Assembly (NCBI GenBank): GCA_910587645.1
Contig: CAJUNA010000041.1
Coordinates: forward strand, 186,001-250,000
DNA from: an uncultured Oscillospiraceae bacterium
GTDB taxonomy: Bacteria > Bacillota > Clostridia > Oscillospirales > Oscillospiraceae
DNA length: 64,000 nucleotides
Reading direction: 5' to 3'
Position 1 is the first letter of the stretch, and each line of letters opens with the position of its first letter. The position numbers and the translations under genes were made by a program. Below, piece by piece: positions 50,840 to 59,384 of this stretch. The notes beneath the pieces are model-generated. The model was not told the origin of the DNA. It worked only from the letters and a program-made list of their open reading frames with translations, and searched no databases.

Positions 50840-51799
50840 TTAAATCCACAGCTTCGACACGGAAATCTCTTGGTAAATCCGCTCAATAGCCTCCGCGAAC
50901 ATGGGCGCGACCGTCAAATATTTAATCTTTCCGCTCTTAGCCGGGTCGATGGCAGCGATGGTGTCCAGGAAAGCCAGCTCCTTAATCACGCTGCCGTTAA
51001 TCCGCTCGATGGCCGGGCCGGACAGCACACCGTGGGACGCGCAGGCATACACGCTGCGCGCGCCGCCCACCTCAACAATTGCCTTGGCCGCGTTGCACAG
51101 GCTCCCGGCGGTATCCACCATGTCGTCAAAGAGGATGCAGTCCTTGCCCTCTACATCTCCGATCACGTTCATGACCTCACATTGGTTGGCCTTTTGACGG
51201 CGCTTATCTACGATGGCAAGGTTCATATGCAGCTTTTGGGCGAAAGCCCGGGTGCGGGACACAGAGCCTACGTCAGGGGAAACCGCTACCATTTCCTCGC
51301 ACTTTTCCCCAAATTTTTTTGCGTAATAGTCCACAAAGACAGGATTGCCGTACAGATTATCCACAGGGATATCAAAGAAGCCCTGGATCTGGGCGGCGTG
51401 AAGGTCCATGGTCAGCACCCGGTCGGCACCTGCGGCAGTCAGCATGTTCGCTACCAGCTTCGCAGAGATGGGATCCCGTGCCTTGGCCTTGCGGTCCTGA
51501 CGGGCATAGCCGAAATAGGGAATCACCGCCGTGATGCGGCCTGCCGATGCGCGCTTCATTGCATCGATCATAACGAGCAGCTCCATCAGGTGATCGTTCA
51601 CCGGGCTGCTGGTGGATTGAACCAGGAATACGTCGGAACCACGGACGGACTCGTAGATGGACGCGAATACCTCTCCATCGGAGAAATGTCCAATCTCTGC
51701 ATTGCCGAGCTGAATGCCAATCAGGCGGCAGATGTCCTTCGCCAGGTTCATATTGGCGTTGCCGCTGAAGACCTTCATGTCTTTTCCATGTGAAATCAT
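50840..51799 (-). CDS. prs: Ribose-phosphate pyrophosphokinase
   Basis: This protein of about 319 residues makes PRPP from ribose 5-phosphate and ATP, feeding the histidine, purine and pyrimidine pathways. It has the ATP-flexible loop RQDRKAKARDPISAKLVANML, the cation-binding region MDLHAAQIQGFFDIPVDNLYG, VVSPDVGSVSRTRAFA, and the PRPP loop FDDMVDTAGSLCNAA. The start is uncertain: I prefer the Met of MISHGKD, and a Met four codons earlier is possible. The preceding gene is the GlmU-like one, 121 nt away. Confidence 0.95.
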   Translation of the reverse strand: MISHGKDMKVFSGNANMNLAKDICRLIGIQLGNAEIGHFSDGEVFASIYESVRGSDVFLVQSTSSPVNDHLMELLVMIDAMKRASAGRITAVIPYFGYARQDRKAKARDPISAKLVANMLTAAGADRVLTMDLHAAQIQGFFDIPVDNLYGNPVFVDYYAKKFGEKCEEMVAVSPDVGSVSRTRAFAQKLHMNLAIVDKRRQKANQCEVMNVIGDVEGKDCILFDDMVDTAGSLCNAAKAIVEVGGARSVYACASHGVLSGPAIERINGSVIKELAFLDTIAAIDPAKSGKIKYLTVAPMFAEAIERIYQEISVSKLWI

Positions 51800-51919
51800 T
51801 TTTTCCAACATCCTCTCAAATCATCATTTTGTGTGAACGAACTGCCGGCGGACTATTTTCCACAAAACCCCGCTGGCTTTTTGACAAGGGCGGACGAAGC
51901 TTTTGTACCCGCTATGCGC

Positions 51920-52963
51920 CTAGTTTTTAGACGCTGGCTTCTTATGTAAGGCCCTTCTGACCTTGGCCCAACCAGGCTTGTTCTCCTGGCGGACCCTTGA
52001 AATAGCCAGGGCGTCTGGTTCTACGTCCTGGGTGACGGTGGTTCCGGCGGCAATGTACGATCCTTCCCCTACCGTCACAGGGGGAACCAAATTGGTGTTG
52101 CAGCCAATGAAAGCGTTGTCGCCAATGACGGTGCGGTGTTTGCGGAAGCCGTCATAGTTAGAGGTGATGGTGCCGCAGCCAAAGTTCACGCCCGCACCTA
52201 CATCCGCATCCCCTACATAGGTGAGGTGGCTCATTTTAGTGTCTGGGCCAAATACCGCGTTCTTAATCTCCACAAAGGCTCCCACCTTGCACCTGTCCCC
52301 CACCTGGCAATTGGGGCGGATGTGTGCGAATGGACCCACATGAACTACCTTCCCCAGCTCACTGCTGTATACCTGGGAAGCATTGACCACACAGCCGTCC
52401 CCAATGCGGCTGTCCTCCACCATGGCGTTAGGGCCGATTTCACAGTGCTCTCCCACCACTGTGTTCCCCCGCAGGATGGTCCCTGGCAACAGAACCGTCC
52501 CCGCGCCGATGGTCACTCGGGGATCAATGTAAGTGTTGTCAATATCCACCACCTTCACCCCTGTACGCTGGTGGAACATGACGATCTCCTCTTTCACCGC
52601 CCGCCGGAGCCGTGCCAGCTCCGCCACCGTGCGGAAAGACAGCATCATGCTCCCTACCGGCAGCATCGCCTCGTGCACCTCTTCGATCCAGCAGCCCCGG
52701 GCAAACTCACCGATGTCCCGGCGGTAGTCCTCCTCCGTTCCCGCCACGGCGGCAGCTTCCTCTGGGAAGCAGGCAGCAGCATCGTCCACATACTGCGCAT
52801 CGCAGACAACAAAAAACCGCCGGACGCCTTTTTTCAGCCACGCCCGCATACACCAGGTCAGGATGGGGCAAAATAGCGCGTCCTGCAGCATCAAGGGTTT
52901 CCCATCGTAAGTCTCCGCCGTGTCTTCCGTCAGGAAGACCACGATACATTTCTTATTCTCCAT
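51920..52963 (-). CDS. GlmU-like protein with degenerate uridylyltransferase domain
   Basis: This 347-residue protein occupies the glmU position in glmU-prs-pth. The left-handed beta-helix acetyltransferase half (about 140-340) is intact: NTYIDPRVTIGAGTVLLPGT, HVGPFAHIRP, VGAFVEIKNA, KMSHLTYVGDADVG with the catalytic His246, TITSNYDG, and AAGTTVTQDVEPDALAISR. The N-terminal domain is only about 110 residues instead of about 230. The nucleotide loop LAAGxGTRM is replaced by FLTEDTAETYDGKP. It should acetylate glucosamine 1-phosphate but not make UDP-GlcNAc. A separate uridylyltransferase would then be needed. Confidence 0.82.
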   Translation of the reverse strand: MENKKCIVVFLTEDTAETYDGKPLMLQDALFCPILTWCMRAWLKKGVRRFFVVCDAQYVDDAAACFPEEAAAVAGTEEDYRRDIGEFARGCWIEEVHEAMLPVGSMMLSFRTVAELARLRRAVKEEIVMFHQRTGVKVVDIDNTYIDPRVTIGAGTVLLPGTILRGNTVVGEHCEIGPNAMVEDSRIGDGCVVNASQVYSSELGKVVHVGPFAHIRPNCQVGDRCKVGAFVEIKNAVFGPDTKMSHLTYVGDADVGAGVNFGCGTITSNYDGFRKHRTVIGDNAFIGCNTNLVPPVTVGEGSYIAAGTTVTQDVEPDALAISRVRQENKPGWAKVRRALHKKPASKN

Positions 52964-52996
52964 CTTTTCTGTACCTCCCTTCCCCGTATTGACTCC

Positions 52997-53024
52997 ATTA
53001 TACCAGAAGCGTCCATTTATGCAA
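52997..53024 (-). promoter_or_regulatory. Sigma-A promoter of the glmU-like gene
   Basis: TTGCAT and TATAAT lie 16 bp apart on the minus strand, about 34 bp before the start codon. Confidence 0.72.
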
Positions 53025-53211
53025 GTGGAATTTTGCCGGATAGGGAAAAATCTCCCGGCTTGTCAGGAAAACCGCCGCAAACTACCATGGTATGGGACTA
53101 TTTGCACAAGGTTTTTGTGCGGAAAAAGGGAAAATTGGGTAGTTTCATGGGATGGAAAAAAGTAGGGCTGCGGATTTGGTAAAATTTCCGAAAGAAATTC
53201 TTGGAATCCGC

Positions 53212-53240
53212 TTGAATTTACAGAAGATTTGTTTTACAAT
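53212..53240 (+). promoter_or_regulatory. Sigma-A promoter of trmL
   Basis: TTGAAT and TACAAT lie 17 bp apart, about 57 bp before the trmL start. Confidence 0.7.
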
Positions 53241-53297
53241 AACGCTGTTAAAAATCAGACGGACAAAATACGCCCGTCGGGAAGGCGGAAATGGGGC

Positions 53298-53789
53298 ATG
53301 TTGCACATCGTTCTGGTGGAACCGGAAATTCCGCCCAACTGCGGCAATATCGCCCGTACCTGCGCCGCCACCGGCAGCCGCCTGCACCTGGTAGAGCCTT
53401 TGGGCTTCGATGTGTCGGATAAGGCGGTGAAGCGGGCGGGGCTGGATTACTGGCATTTGGTGAAGGTGGAAGTCCATCCCAGCCTGCCGGGGCTCTTCCA
53501 GAAATATCCCCAGGCGGGGCGTGACTTGTGGTTGGCAACCACCAAGGCCCCCATGGATTACAGCCAGGCCCGGTTTTCTCCGGATTGCTGGCTGTTTTTC
53601 GGGAAGGAAACAGCAGGGCTGCCATTGGCGTTCCGGGAGGAATACCGGGACCGGTGCCTGCGCATCCCTATGGCGGAGGATGCCCGCAGTCTCAACCTCG
53701 CCAACAGCGCCGCCATCCTCATTTATGAAGCCCTGCGGCAGAACGGGTTCCCCGGACTGCTGGGCGTGGGCGAGATGGCGGGAACATGA
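53298..53789 (+). CDS. trmL: tRNA (cytidine/uridine-34 2'-O)-methyltransferase
   Basis: This 163-residue SPOUT methyltransferase modifies the ribose at the wobble position of certain leucine tRNAs. It opens HIVLVEPEIPPNCGNIARTCAATGSRLHLVEPLGF and has the trefoil-knot motifs FFGKETAGLP and CLRIPMAEDARSLNLANSAAILIYEALRQ. The start is the Met of MLHIVL; an in-frame extension upstream covers the promoter. It is the first gene before pgk, 53 nt away. Whether pgk is co-transcribed is uncertain. Confidence 0.92.
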   Translation: MLHIVLVEPEIPPNCGNIARTCAATGSRLHLVEPLGFDVSDKAVKRAGLDYWHLVKVEVHPSLPGLFQKYPQAGRDLWLATTKAPMDYSQARFSPDCWLFFGKETAGLPLAFREEYRDRCLRIPMAEDARSLNLANSAAILIYEALRQNGFPGLLGVGEMAGT

Positions 53790-53842
53790 CATTGCCAATC
53801 AAACCAAATTTCATTATCGTTTGAAAGGAGCCATACCAACAC

Positions 53843-55036
53843 ATGAATTACAACAAAAAAACAGTCAAGGATGTAGATGTGGCGGGCAAAAAGGTTTTGC
53901 TCCGCTGCGACTTCAACGTCCCCCAGGACAAGGCCACCGGCGCCATCACGGATGACAAGCGCATCCGCGCCGCCCTGCCTACCATCCAATACCTGCTGGA
54001 TCAGGGCGCGGCGGTCATCGCTTGCTCCCACCTGGGCAAACCCAAGGACGGGCCGGAGGAGAAGTTCAGCTTGAAGCCTGTCGCCGTACGCCTGAGCGAG
54101 CTGCTGGGCAAGGACGTGGCTATGGCCGCCGATGTGGTAGGGCCGGACGCGCAGTCCAAGGCCGCCGCCCTGGCCCCCGGCCAGATCCTCCTGCTGGAAA
54201 ACACCCGCTTTGAGAAGGGCGAGACCAAGAACGACCCCGCGCTGGCCAAGGCCATGGCTTCCCTGGCGGAGGTCTATGTCTCCGATGCCTTCGGCGCGGT
54301 TCACCGCGCCCATGCTTCCACCGCCGGCGTGGCCGCTTACCTGCCCGCTGTTTCCGGCTTCCTTATTGAAAAGGAGCTGGAGATCATGGGCGGCGCCCTG
54401 GCTGACCCTAAGAGGCCCCTGGTGGCTATCCTGGGCGGTAGCAAGGTGTCCTCCAAGATCGGCGTCATCAACCACCTCCTGGACATCGCCAATATGATCA
54501 TTATTGGCGGCGGCATGGCCTATACCTTTGCCAAGGCCCAGGGCGGCAGCGTGGGCACCAGCCTGCTGGAAGCCGACTGGCTGGATTACTGCAACGAGAT
54601 GATCGCCAAGGCCAAGGAGAAGGGCGTAGAGCTGCTCCTGCCCGTAGACACCCAGTGCGCCAAGGAGTTCTCCGCCGGTGCCGTCCCCGAACTGTTCGAC
54701 ACCATGGCAATCCCCGATGACCGCATGGGCATGGATATCGGCCCCAAGACCATCGCCAAATACACCGAAGCCGTCAAGGGCGCGGGCACCGTCATCTGGA
54801 ACGGGCCTATGGGTGTGTTTGAGTTCCCCAACTTCGCCGAAGGTACCCGGGCAGTGGCCAAGGCTCTGGCCGACACCGATGCCATTACCATCATCGGCGG
54901 CGGTGACAGCGCGGCAGCTGTGGCCCAGCTTGGCTATGCCAGCAAGATGACCCATATTTCCACTGGCGGCGGCGCTTCCCTGGAATTCTTGGAGGGCAAG
55001 GAGCTGCCTGGTGTGGCCTGCCTGCTGGATAAGTAA
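53843..55036 (+). CDS. pgk: Phosphoglycerate kinase
   Basis: This 397-residue glycolytic enzyme transfers phosphate from 1,3-bisphosphoglycerate to ADP. It shows KKVLLRCDFNVPQD (substrate site), HLGKPK, LLLENTRFEKGETKNDP, AFGAVHRAHAST, FLIEKELE, GGSKVSSKIGV and the C-terminal IGGGDSAAAV nucleotide loop. Codon use is strongly biased toward C-ending codons, like tpiA and gpmI, as expected for high expression. gapA, usually before pgk, is not here. A weak promoter (TTGCCA at 53792-53797, 17 bp, TATCGT) lies just ahead. Confidence 0.97.
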   Translation: MNYNKKTVKDVDVAGKKVLLRCDFNVPQDKATGAITDDKRIRAALPTIQYLLDQGAAVIACSHLGKPKDGPEEKFSLKPVAVRLSELLGKDVAMAADVVGPDAQSKAAALAPGQILLLENTRFEKGETKNDPALAKAMASLAEVYVSDAFGAVHRAHASTAGVAAYLPAVSGFLIEKELEIMGGALADPKRPLVAILGGSKVSSKIGVINHLLDIANMIIIGGGMAYTFAKAQGGSVGTSLLEADWLDYCNEMIAKAKEKGVELLLPVDTQCAKEFSAGAVPELFDTMAIPDDRMGMDIGPKTIAKYTEAVKGAGTVIWNGPMGVFEFPNFAEGTRAVAKALADTDAITIIGGGDSAAAVAQLGYASKMTHISTGGGASLEFLEGKELPGVACLLDK

Positions 55037-55051
55037 AAACCTTTTCGGGTC

Positions 55052-55070
55052 GGAGGGGGCCGCCCCCTCC
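55052..55070 (+). terminator. GC hairpin between pgk and tpiA
   Basis: GGAGGGGG and CCCCCTCC form an 8-bp stem with a 3-nt loop, 15 nt after the pgk stop codon. There is no T-run, so it may stop or pause transcription partially, or protect the pgk mRNA end. An AT-rich stretch with TATAAT (55111-55116) follows before tpiA. Confidence 0.55.
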
Positions 55071-55135
55071 CCCGTTTGATATGATTCATTTATTTTTATA
55101 AATTTCATATAATATGTAACAGGAGAAAGATCGAC

Positions 55136-55909
55136 ATGAACCGTAGATACCGCAAGACTATCATCGCCGGCAACTGGAAGATGAACAAAACCGCTACCGA
55201 GACCAAGAAGTTCGCCGAGGAGCTGAAGCCTATCCTTCCCCGCGCCAAATGGTGCGAAGTCGTCGTATGCGTCCCCTTCGTCAACATCCCTGCCGCCCTG
55301 AAGGCGTTCAAGGATATGCGCGTGGCTGTGGGCGCGGAGAATCTGTACTTTGAACCCAGCGGCGCGTACACTGGCGAGGTGTCTGCCGATATGCTCAAGG
55401 ACTTGGGCGTGAAGTATGTCATCATCGGCCACTCTGAGCGCCGCCAGTACTTCGGTGAGACTGATGTCACCGTCAATAAGAAGGTCCATGCCGCCCTGGA
55501 AGCTGGCCTGCATCCCATTATCTGCGTGGGCGAGAGCCTGGAGCAGCGGGAAATGGGCGTAACCATGGAGCTGATCGCCTTGCAGGTAAAGAGCGCCCTG
55601 TCTGGCGTGGCCCCTGAGAAGGTGCGCAAGTGCGTTATCGCCTATGAGCCTATCTGGGCCATTGGCACCGGCAAGACCGCTACCGCCGAACAGGCCGCTG
55701 AGGTCTGCACCGCTATCCGCGCCACTATCCGTAACCTCTACGGCGCACGGGTAGCCCGTTCCATTACCATCCAGTACGGCGGCTCCATGAATCCCAAGAA
55801 CGCCGCCGAGCTGCTGGCCCAGCCCGATGTGGACGGCGGCCTGATCGGAGGCGCCGCCCTGAAGCCCGACCAGTTCGTTGATATTATCAACGCCGCCAAT
55901 CAGGAGTAA
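55136..55909 (+). CDS. tpiA: Triosephosphate isomerase
   Basis: This 257-residue TIM barrel interconverts dihydroxyacetone phosphate and glyceraldehyde 3-phosphate. It has IAGNWKMNK (catalytic Lys), VIIGHSERRQYFGE (catalytic His), AYEPIWAIGTGKTA (catalytic Glu and the flexible loop), and IQYGGSMNPKNAAEL with GGLIGGAAL phosphate binding. GGAG lies 10 nt before the ATG. It sits between pgk and gpmI. Confidence 0.97.
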   Translation: MNRRYRKTIIAGNWKMNKTATETKKFAEELKPILPRAKWCEVVVCVPFVNIPAALKAFKDMRVAVGAENLYFEPSGAYTGEVSADMLKDLGVKYVIIGHSERRQYFGETDVTVNKKVHAALEAGLHPIICVGESLEQREMGVTMELIALQVKSALSGVAPEKVRKCVIAYEPIWAIGTGKTATAEQAAEVCTAIRATIRNLYGARVARSITIQYGGSMNPKNAAELLAQPDVDGGLIGGAALKPDQFVDIINAANQE

Positions 55910-55920
55910 TTCCTCAGGAG

Positions 55921-55952
55921 AAGCAGTACCCGCGAAGCGGCGGGTACTGCTT
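55921..55952 (+). terminator. Hairpin between tpiA and gpmI
   Basis: AAGCAGTACCCGC and GCGGGTACTGCTT form a perfect 13-bp stem with a 6-nt loop, 11 nt after the tpiA stop. Only a short T-run follows, so it may be a partial terminator. Confidence 0.7.
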
Positions 55953-55993
55953 TCCGCGCGGAAGCTACTTTTTAAGAAATTCGAGGGTTATTT

Positions 55994-57502
55994 ATGAATA
56001 AAACACCGACTACTTTGATTATTATGGACGGTTTCGGGATGCGGGACGACACCGATGGCAACGCCGTTGTCCATGCGAAAACCCCCGTCCTGGATAAGTT
56101 GTTCGCCCAGTGCCAGCACACCACCCTGTCCGCTTCCGGACTGGATGTAGGCCTGCCCGATGGGCAGATGGGCAACAGCGAGGTGGGACATACCAACATT
56201 GGCGGAGGCCGCGTGGTCTACCAGGATCTCCCCCGCATCACCCGGTCCATTGAGGACGGCAGCTTTTTTGAAAACCCCGCTTACTGCGCCGCTATGGACG
56301 CCTGTCTGAAAAACGGCAGTTCCCTCCATCTTTACGGCCTGCTCTCCGATGGCGGCGTACACTCTCACAACACCCATCTGTGGGCGCTGCTGCGGATGGC
56401 GAAGCAGAAGGGGGTGGAGAAGGTCTATATCCACGCTTTCCTGGACGGACGCGATGTCTCCCCCACCAGCGGCAAGGGCTTTGTGGCCGAGACAGTTGAG
56501 AAGTGCAGGGAGATTGGCGTAGGTAAGATTGCCACCGTTATGGGCCGCTACTACGCCATGGACCGGGACAAACGCTGGGACCGCGTGGAGCAGGCCTACG
56601 ATGCCATGGTCTATGGCCGGGGCGTACAGAACTCCGACCCGGTAGACGCTGTGGCAAAAAGCTACGCCAACAACGTTACCGATGAGTTTGTGGAGCCTGT
56701 GGTCTGCGATGGCGAGGGGATGATCAGCGATAACGACAGCATCATCTTCTTCAACTTCCGCCCTGACCGGGCGCGGGAAATCACCCGGGTATTTGTAGAC
56801 CCGGAGTTTGACGGGTTTAACCGGGAAATCTTCCCCCTCACCTACGTCTGCACCACCGAGTATGACGCCACCATGCCCAACGTCCAGGTGGCTTTCCCCC
56901 GCATCCGGGTGGCCAATGGCCTAGGCGAGTACCTGAGCACGATGGGTATGACCCAGCTCCGTATTGCGGAGACGGAGAAGTACGCCCATGTCACCTTCTT
57001 CTTCAATGGCGGCGTGGAAGCCGTGTTCCCCGGTGAGGATCGTGTGCTGGTAGCTTCCCCCAAGGTGGCTACCTATGACCTCCAGCCGGAAATGAGCGCC
57101 GTGGAGGTAACGGACAAGTGCGTGGAGCGCATTGAGTCTGGGAATTATGACGTCATCATCCTCAACTTCGCCAACTGCGACATGGTGGGCCACACCGGCG
57201 TGTATGAAGCCGCCGTGAAAGCGGTGGAAACCGTTGATACCTGTGTGGGCCGCGTGGTGGACGCTACCCGTGCGATGGGCGGCATCGCCATGATTACCGC
57301 CGACCACGGCAACGCCGAGGAGATGCGGAAAAACGATGGTTCCCCCATGACCGCCCATACCACCAATCTGGTACCCTTTATCCTGGTAGGTTCCGATGCC
57401 AAACTGCATCCGGGCCGTCTGGCGGACATCGCGCCAACGATTCTGGATATGATGGGCCTGGCCTGCCCGCCGGAAATGGACGGAAAGAGCCTAATTGACT
57501 GA
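55994..57502 (+). CDS. gpmI: 2,3-bisphosphoglycerate-independent phosphoglycerate mutase
   Basis: This 502-residue manganese enzyme interconverts 3- and 2-phosphoglycerate. It opens TPTTLIIMDGFGMRDD and has the phosphoserine loop GNSEVGHTNIGGGR (Ser about 62), HAFLDGRDVSPTSGKGF, FNFRPDRAREI, and the metal-binding NFANCDMVGHTGVYEA and TADHGNAEEM. GAGGG lies 6 nt before the ATG. It closes the lower-glycolysis group; enolase and pyruvate kinase are not here. A terminator follows. Confidence 0.97.
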   Translation: MNKTPTTLIIMDGFGMRDDTDGNAVVHAKTPVLDKLFAQCQHTTLSASGLDVGLPDGQMGNSEVGHTNIGGGRVVYQDLPRITRSIEDGSFFENPAYCAAMDACLKNGSSLHLYGLLSDGGVHSHNTHLWALLRMAKQKGVEKVYIHAFLDGRDVSPTSGKGFVAETVEKCREIGVGKIATVMGRYYAMDRDKRWDRVEQAYDAMVYGRGVQNSDPVDAVAKSYANNVTDEFVEPVVCDGEGMISDNDSIIFFNFRPDRAREITRVFVDPEFDGFNREIFPLTYVCTTEYDATMPNVQVAFPRIRVANGLGEYLSTMGMTQLRIAETEKYAHVTFFFNGGVEAVFPGEDRVLVASPKVATYDLQPEMSAVEVTDKCVERIESGNYDVIILNFANCDMVGHTGVYEAAVKAVETVDTCVGRVVDATRAMGGIAMITADHGNAEEMRKNDGSPMTAHTTNLVPFILVGSDAKLHPGRLADIAPTILDMMGLACPPEMDGKSLID

Positions 57503-57518
57503 TTTCCAATGATTTACG

Positions 57519-57552
57519 AAAGGAGTGCGCGAGGGCGCACTCCTTTATTTTG
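57519..57552 (+). terminator. gpmI terminator
   Basis: AAAGGAGTGCGC and GCGCACTCCTTT form a perfect 12-bp stem with loop GAGG, followed by ATTTTGT, 16 nt after the stop codon. Confidence 0.9.
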
Positions 57553-57580
57553 TAAAATAACAAAAAATTCTCCTTCCCTG

Positions 57581-57609
57581 TTGTCATTTTCCGTGCAATG
57601 TGTTACAAT
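57581..57609 (+). promoter_or_regulatory. Sigma-A promoter of the beta-CASP gene
   Basis: TTGTCA and TACAAT lie 17 bp apart, about 30 bp before the ATG, with AAGGAGG between. Confidence 0.75.
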
Positions 57610-57639
57610 ATTTTTACACAGAAATAAGGAGGCCATCTC

Positions 57640-59232
57640 ATGAAACTGTATTTCTTCGGTGCGGATCAGTGCGTGACAGGAAGCTGCCACTGCCTGGAGG
57701 TGAACGGAAAGCGAATTTTGATCGACTGCGGCTTGCAGCAGGGGCGCGATGAAATCGACAACCATGAGCTGCCCTTCGAGCCGAATACCATCGACTACAT
57801 CCTCATTACCCACTCTCATATTGACCACAGCGGGCGGGTGCCCATGCTCATTAAGCAAGGCTTCACCGGCCAGATCTGGACCACCCGCCTGACGGCAAGG
57901 CTGCTGGAAATCATGCTCATCGACAGCGCCTATATCCAGATGTCCGATGCGGAATATGAAAACCGCCGCAACCAGCGCGCTGGCCGCCCCTTCGTAGAGC
58001 CTATCTACACCGTGGAGGACGCCATGCGCACCATGGCCTATGTACATACCTGCGACTACGACCATGAAATCGGGCTGTGCGAGGGCGTCACCGCCACCTT
58101 CACCGATGCGGGGCATCTGCTGGGGTCCGCCAGCATCACCCTGGAACTGCACGAGGACGGCGTACGCAAGACCATCGTGTTTTCCGGCGACATCGGCAAT
58201 ATTAACCAGCCCATTATCCGCGACCCGGTGCTGCTCAAGCGGGCGGACTATGTGGTCATGGAATCCACCTACGGCGACCGGAACCACCAGGAGGTGTGGA
58301 GTTACACCTCGGAGTTGGCGAAGGTCATTGACCGTACCTTGGGACGGGGCGGCAATGTTATCATTCCCGCCTTTGCCGTAGGGCGTACGCAGGAAATCCT
58401 ATACTTCCTGCGGCGCATTAAGCAGGAGCATCTGGTTCATTCCGTGGAGGACTTCCCTGTCTACATCGACTCCCCCCTTGCCAGTAAGGCCACCACCATC
58501 TTCTGCGGCGACCTGCGGGGCTATCTGGATGAAGAAGCATTGGCGCTGGTGAAAAACGGTGTGGACATGTTCTCCTTCCCCGGCCTGCGGCTGACGGAGT
58601 CTCTTGAGGAATCGAAAATGCTCAACGCCGACCGGACGCCGAAGGTGATTATCTCCGCCTCCGGTATGTGCGATGCCGGACGTGTCCGCCACCATTTGAA
58701 ATACAACCTCTGGCGCAGGGAATGCACCATCGTCTTCGTGGGCTATCAAGGCGAAGGCACCTTGGGCCGTGCCCTGCTCAACGGTGCGCAGGAAGTGAAG
58801 CTTTTCGGAGAAGAAGTGGCTGTTCTGGCAGAAATTGAGAACTTTAAAGGCCTGTCCAGCCATGCCGACCGGGATCACCTGCTGGAGTGGGCGAAATCCT
58901 TTACCAATCCCACCCATTTCTTCGTGGTTCACGGTGACCGGGAGGTGGCCCCTTATTTCGCCGACAGCCTAGTCCGGCTGGGCTACCACGCCCATGCCCC
59001 TCAATATACAGAAGTTTACGACCTGGCGGAAAACAAGATGCTCGACGCCGGCTACCTGCCTGAGCGGAAGGTCATGACGCCCACCGGCAAGGTCTCCGCC
59101 CCCTATCAGCGTCTTGTGTCTGTCGGCAAGCTGCTCCAGGAGGTCATTGCCCGCAGTAAGGGACGTGCTAACCGGGATCTGGGCCACTTCGCCGATCAGA
59201 TCAAGCAGTTGATTGAAAAGTGGGAAGCGTAA
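57640..59232 (+). CDS. Beta-CASP metallo-beta-lactamase-fold RNase-like protein
   Basis: This 530-residue protein has the metallo-beta-lactamase motif LITHSHIDHSGRVP (about 50-63) with further metal ligands in TDAGHLLGSAS and FSGDIGN. The inserted beta-CASP domain has PAFAVGRTQEILYFL and VIISASGMCDAGRVRHHL. The C-terminal RNA-metabolising MBL motif contains GLSSHADRDHLLEW and FFVVHGD. Eukaryotic CPSF-73 and bacterial homologues of this shape cut RNA. It is distinct from RNase J, which has another C-terminus. The cellular target is unknown. Confidence 0.88.
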   Translation: MKLYFFGADQCVTGSCHCLEVNGKRILIDCGLQQGRDEIDNHELPFEPNTIDYILITHSHIDHSGRVPMLIKQGFTGQIWTTRLTARLLEIMLIDSAYIQMSDAEYENRRNQRAGRPFVEPIYTVEDAMRTMAYVHTCDYDHEIGLCEGVTATFTDAGHLLGSASITLELHEDGVRKTIVFSGDIGNINQPIIRDPVLLKRADYVVMESTYGDRNHQEVWSYTSELAKVIDRTLGRGGNVIIPAFAVGRTQEILYFLRRIKQEHLVHSVEDFPVYIDSPLASKATTIFCGDLRGYLDEEALALVKNGVDMFSFPGLRLTESLEESKMLNADRTPKVIISASGMCDAGRVRHHLKYNLWRRECTIVFVGYQGEGTLGRALLNGAQEVKLFGEEVAVLAEIENFKGLSSHADRDHLLEWAKSFTNPTHFFVVHGDREVAPYFADSLVRLGYHAHAPQYTEVYDLAENKMLDAGYLPERKVMTPTGKVSAPYQRLVSVGKLLQEVIARSKGRANRDLGHFADQIKQLIEKWEA

Positions 59233-59251
59233 ACCGTTGTAAAACTGCACA

Positions 59252-59278
59252 AGAAAAAGCGGCTCTGCCGCTTTTTCT
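59252..59278 (+). terminator. Terminator after the beta-CASP gene
   Basis: AGAAAAAGCGGC and GCCGCTTTTTCT form a perfect 12-bp stem with loop TCT. A second inverted repeat ACTTTTTCG/CGAAAAAGT (59321-59329, 59343-59351) lies downstream before rlmD. Confidence 0.85.
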
Positions 59279-59384
59279 GCGTGTCAAAAGGATGCTGTGC
59301 ATCTTTCCTGAGAAAAAAGTACTTTTTCGAGGCACAGGCCCACGAAAAAGTGATTAAATGGTATTCACGCTTCGGAGGGCTTTT

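Larger units (their letters stand above)
52964..53297. other. Non-coding divergent region between glmU-like gene and trmL
   Basis: This 334-bp gap has no gene. It holds two outward promoters. Between them lies about 185 bp of unremarkable sequence with a short hairpin (GCACAA/TTGTGC) and an 8-bp inverted pair AAACTACC/GGTAGTTT whose copies are about 60 bp apart. Confidence 0.5.

Noticed and set aside
50777..51793. 338-residue open frame antisense to prs
   Set aside because: It covers the prs coding sequence exactly and starts in the terminator region. No family resemblance.
53723..55513. 596-residue open frame antisense to pgk and tpiA
   Set aside because: Both real genes are complete and certain. 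The antisense product is a shadow rich in Gly, Gln and His.
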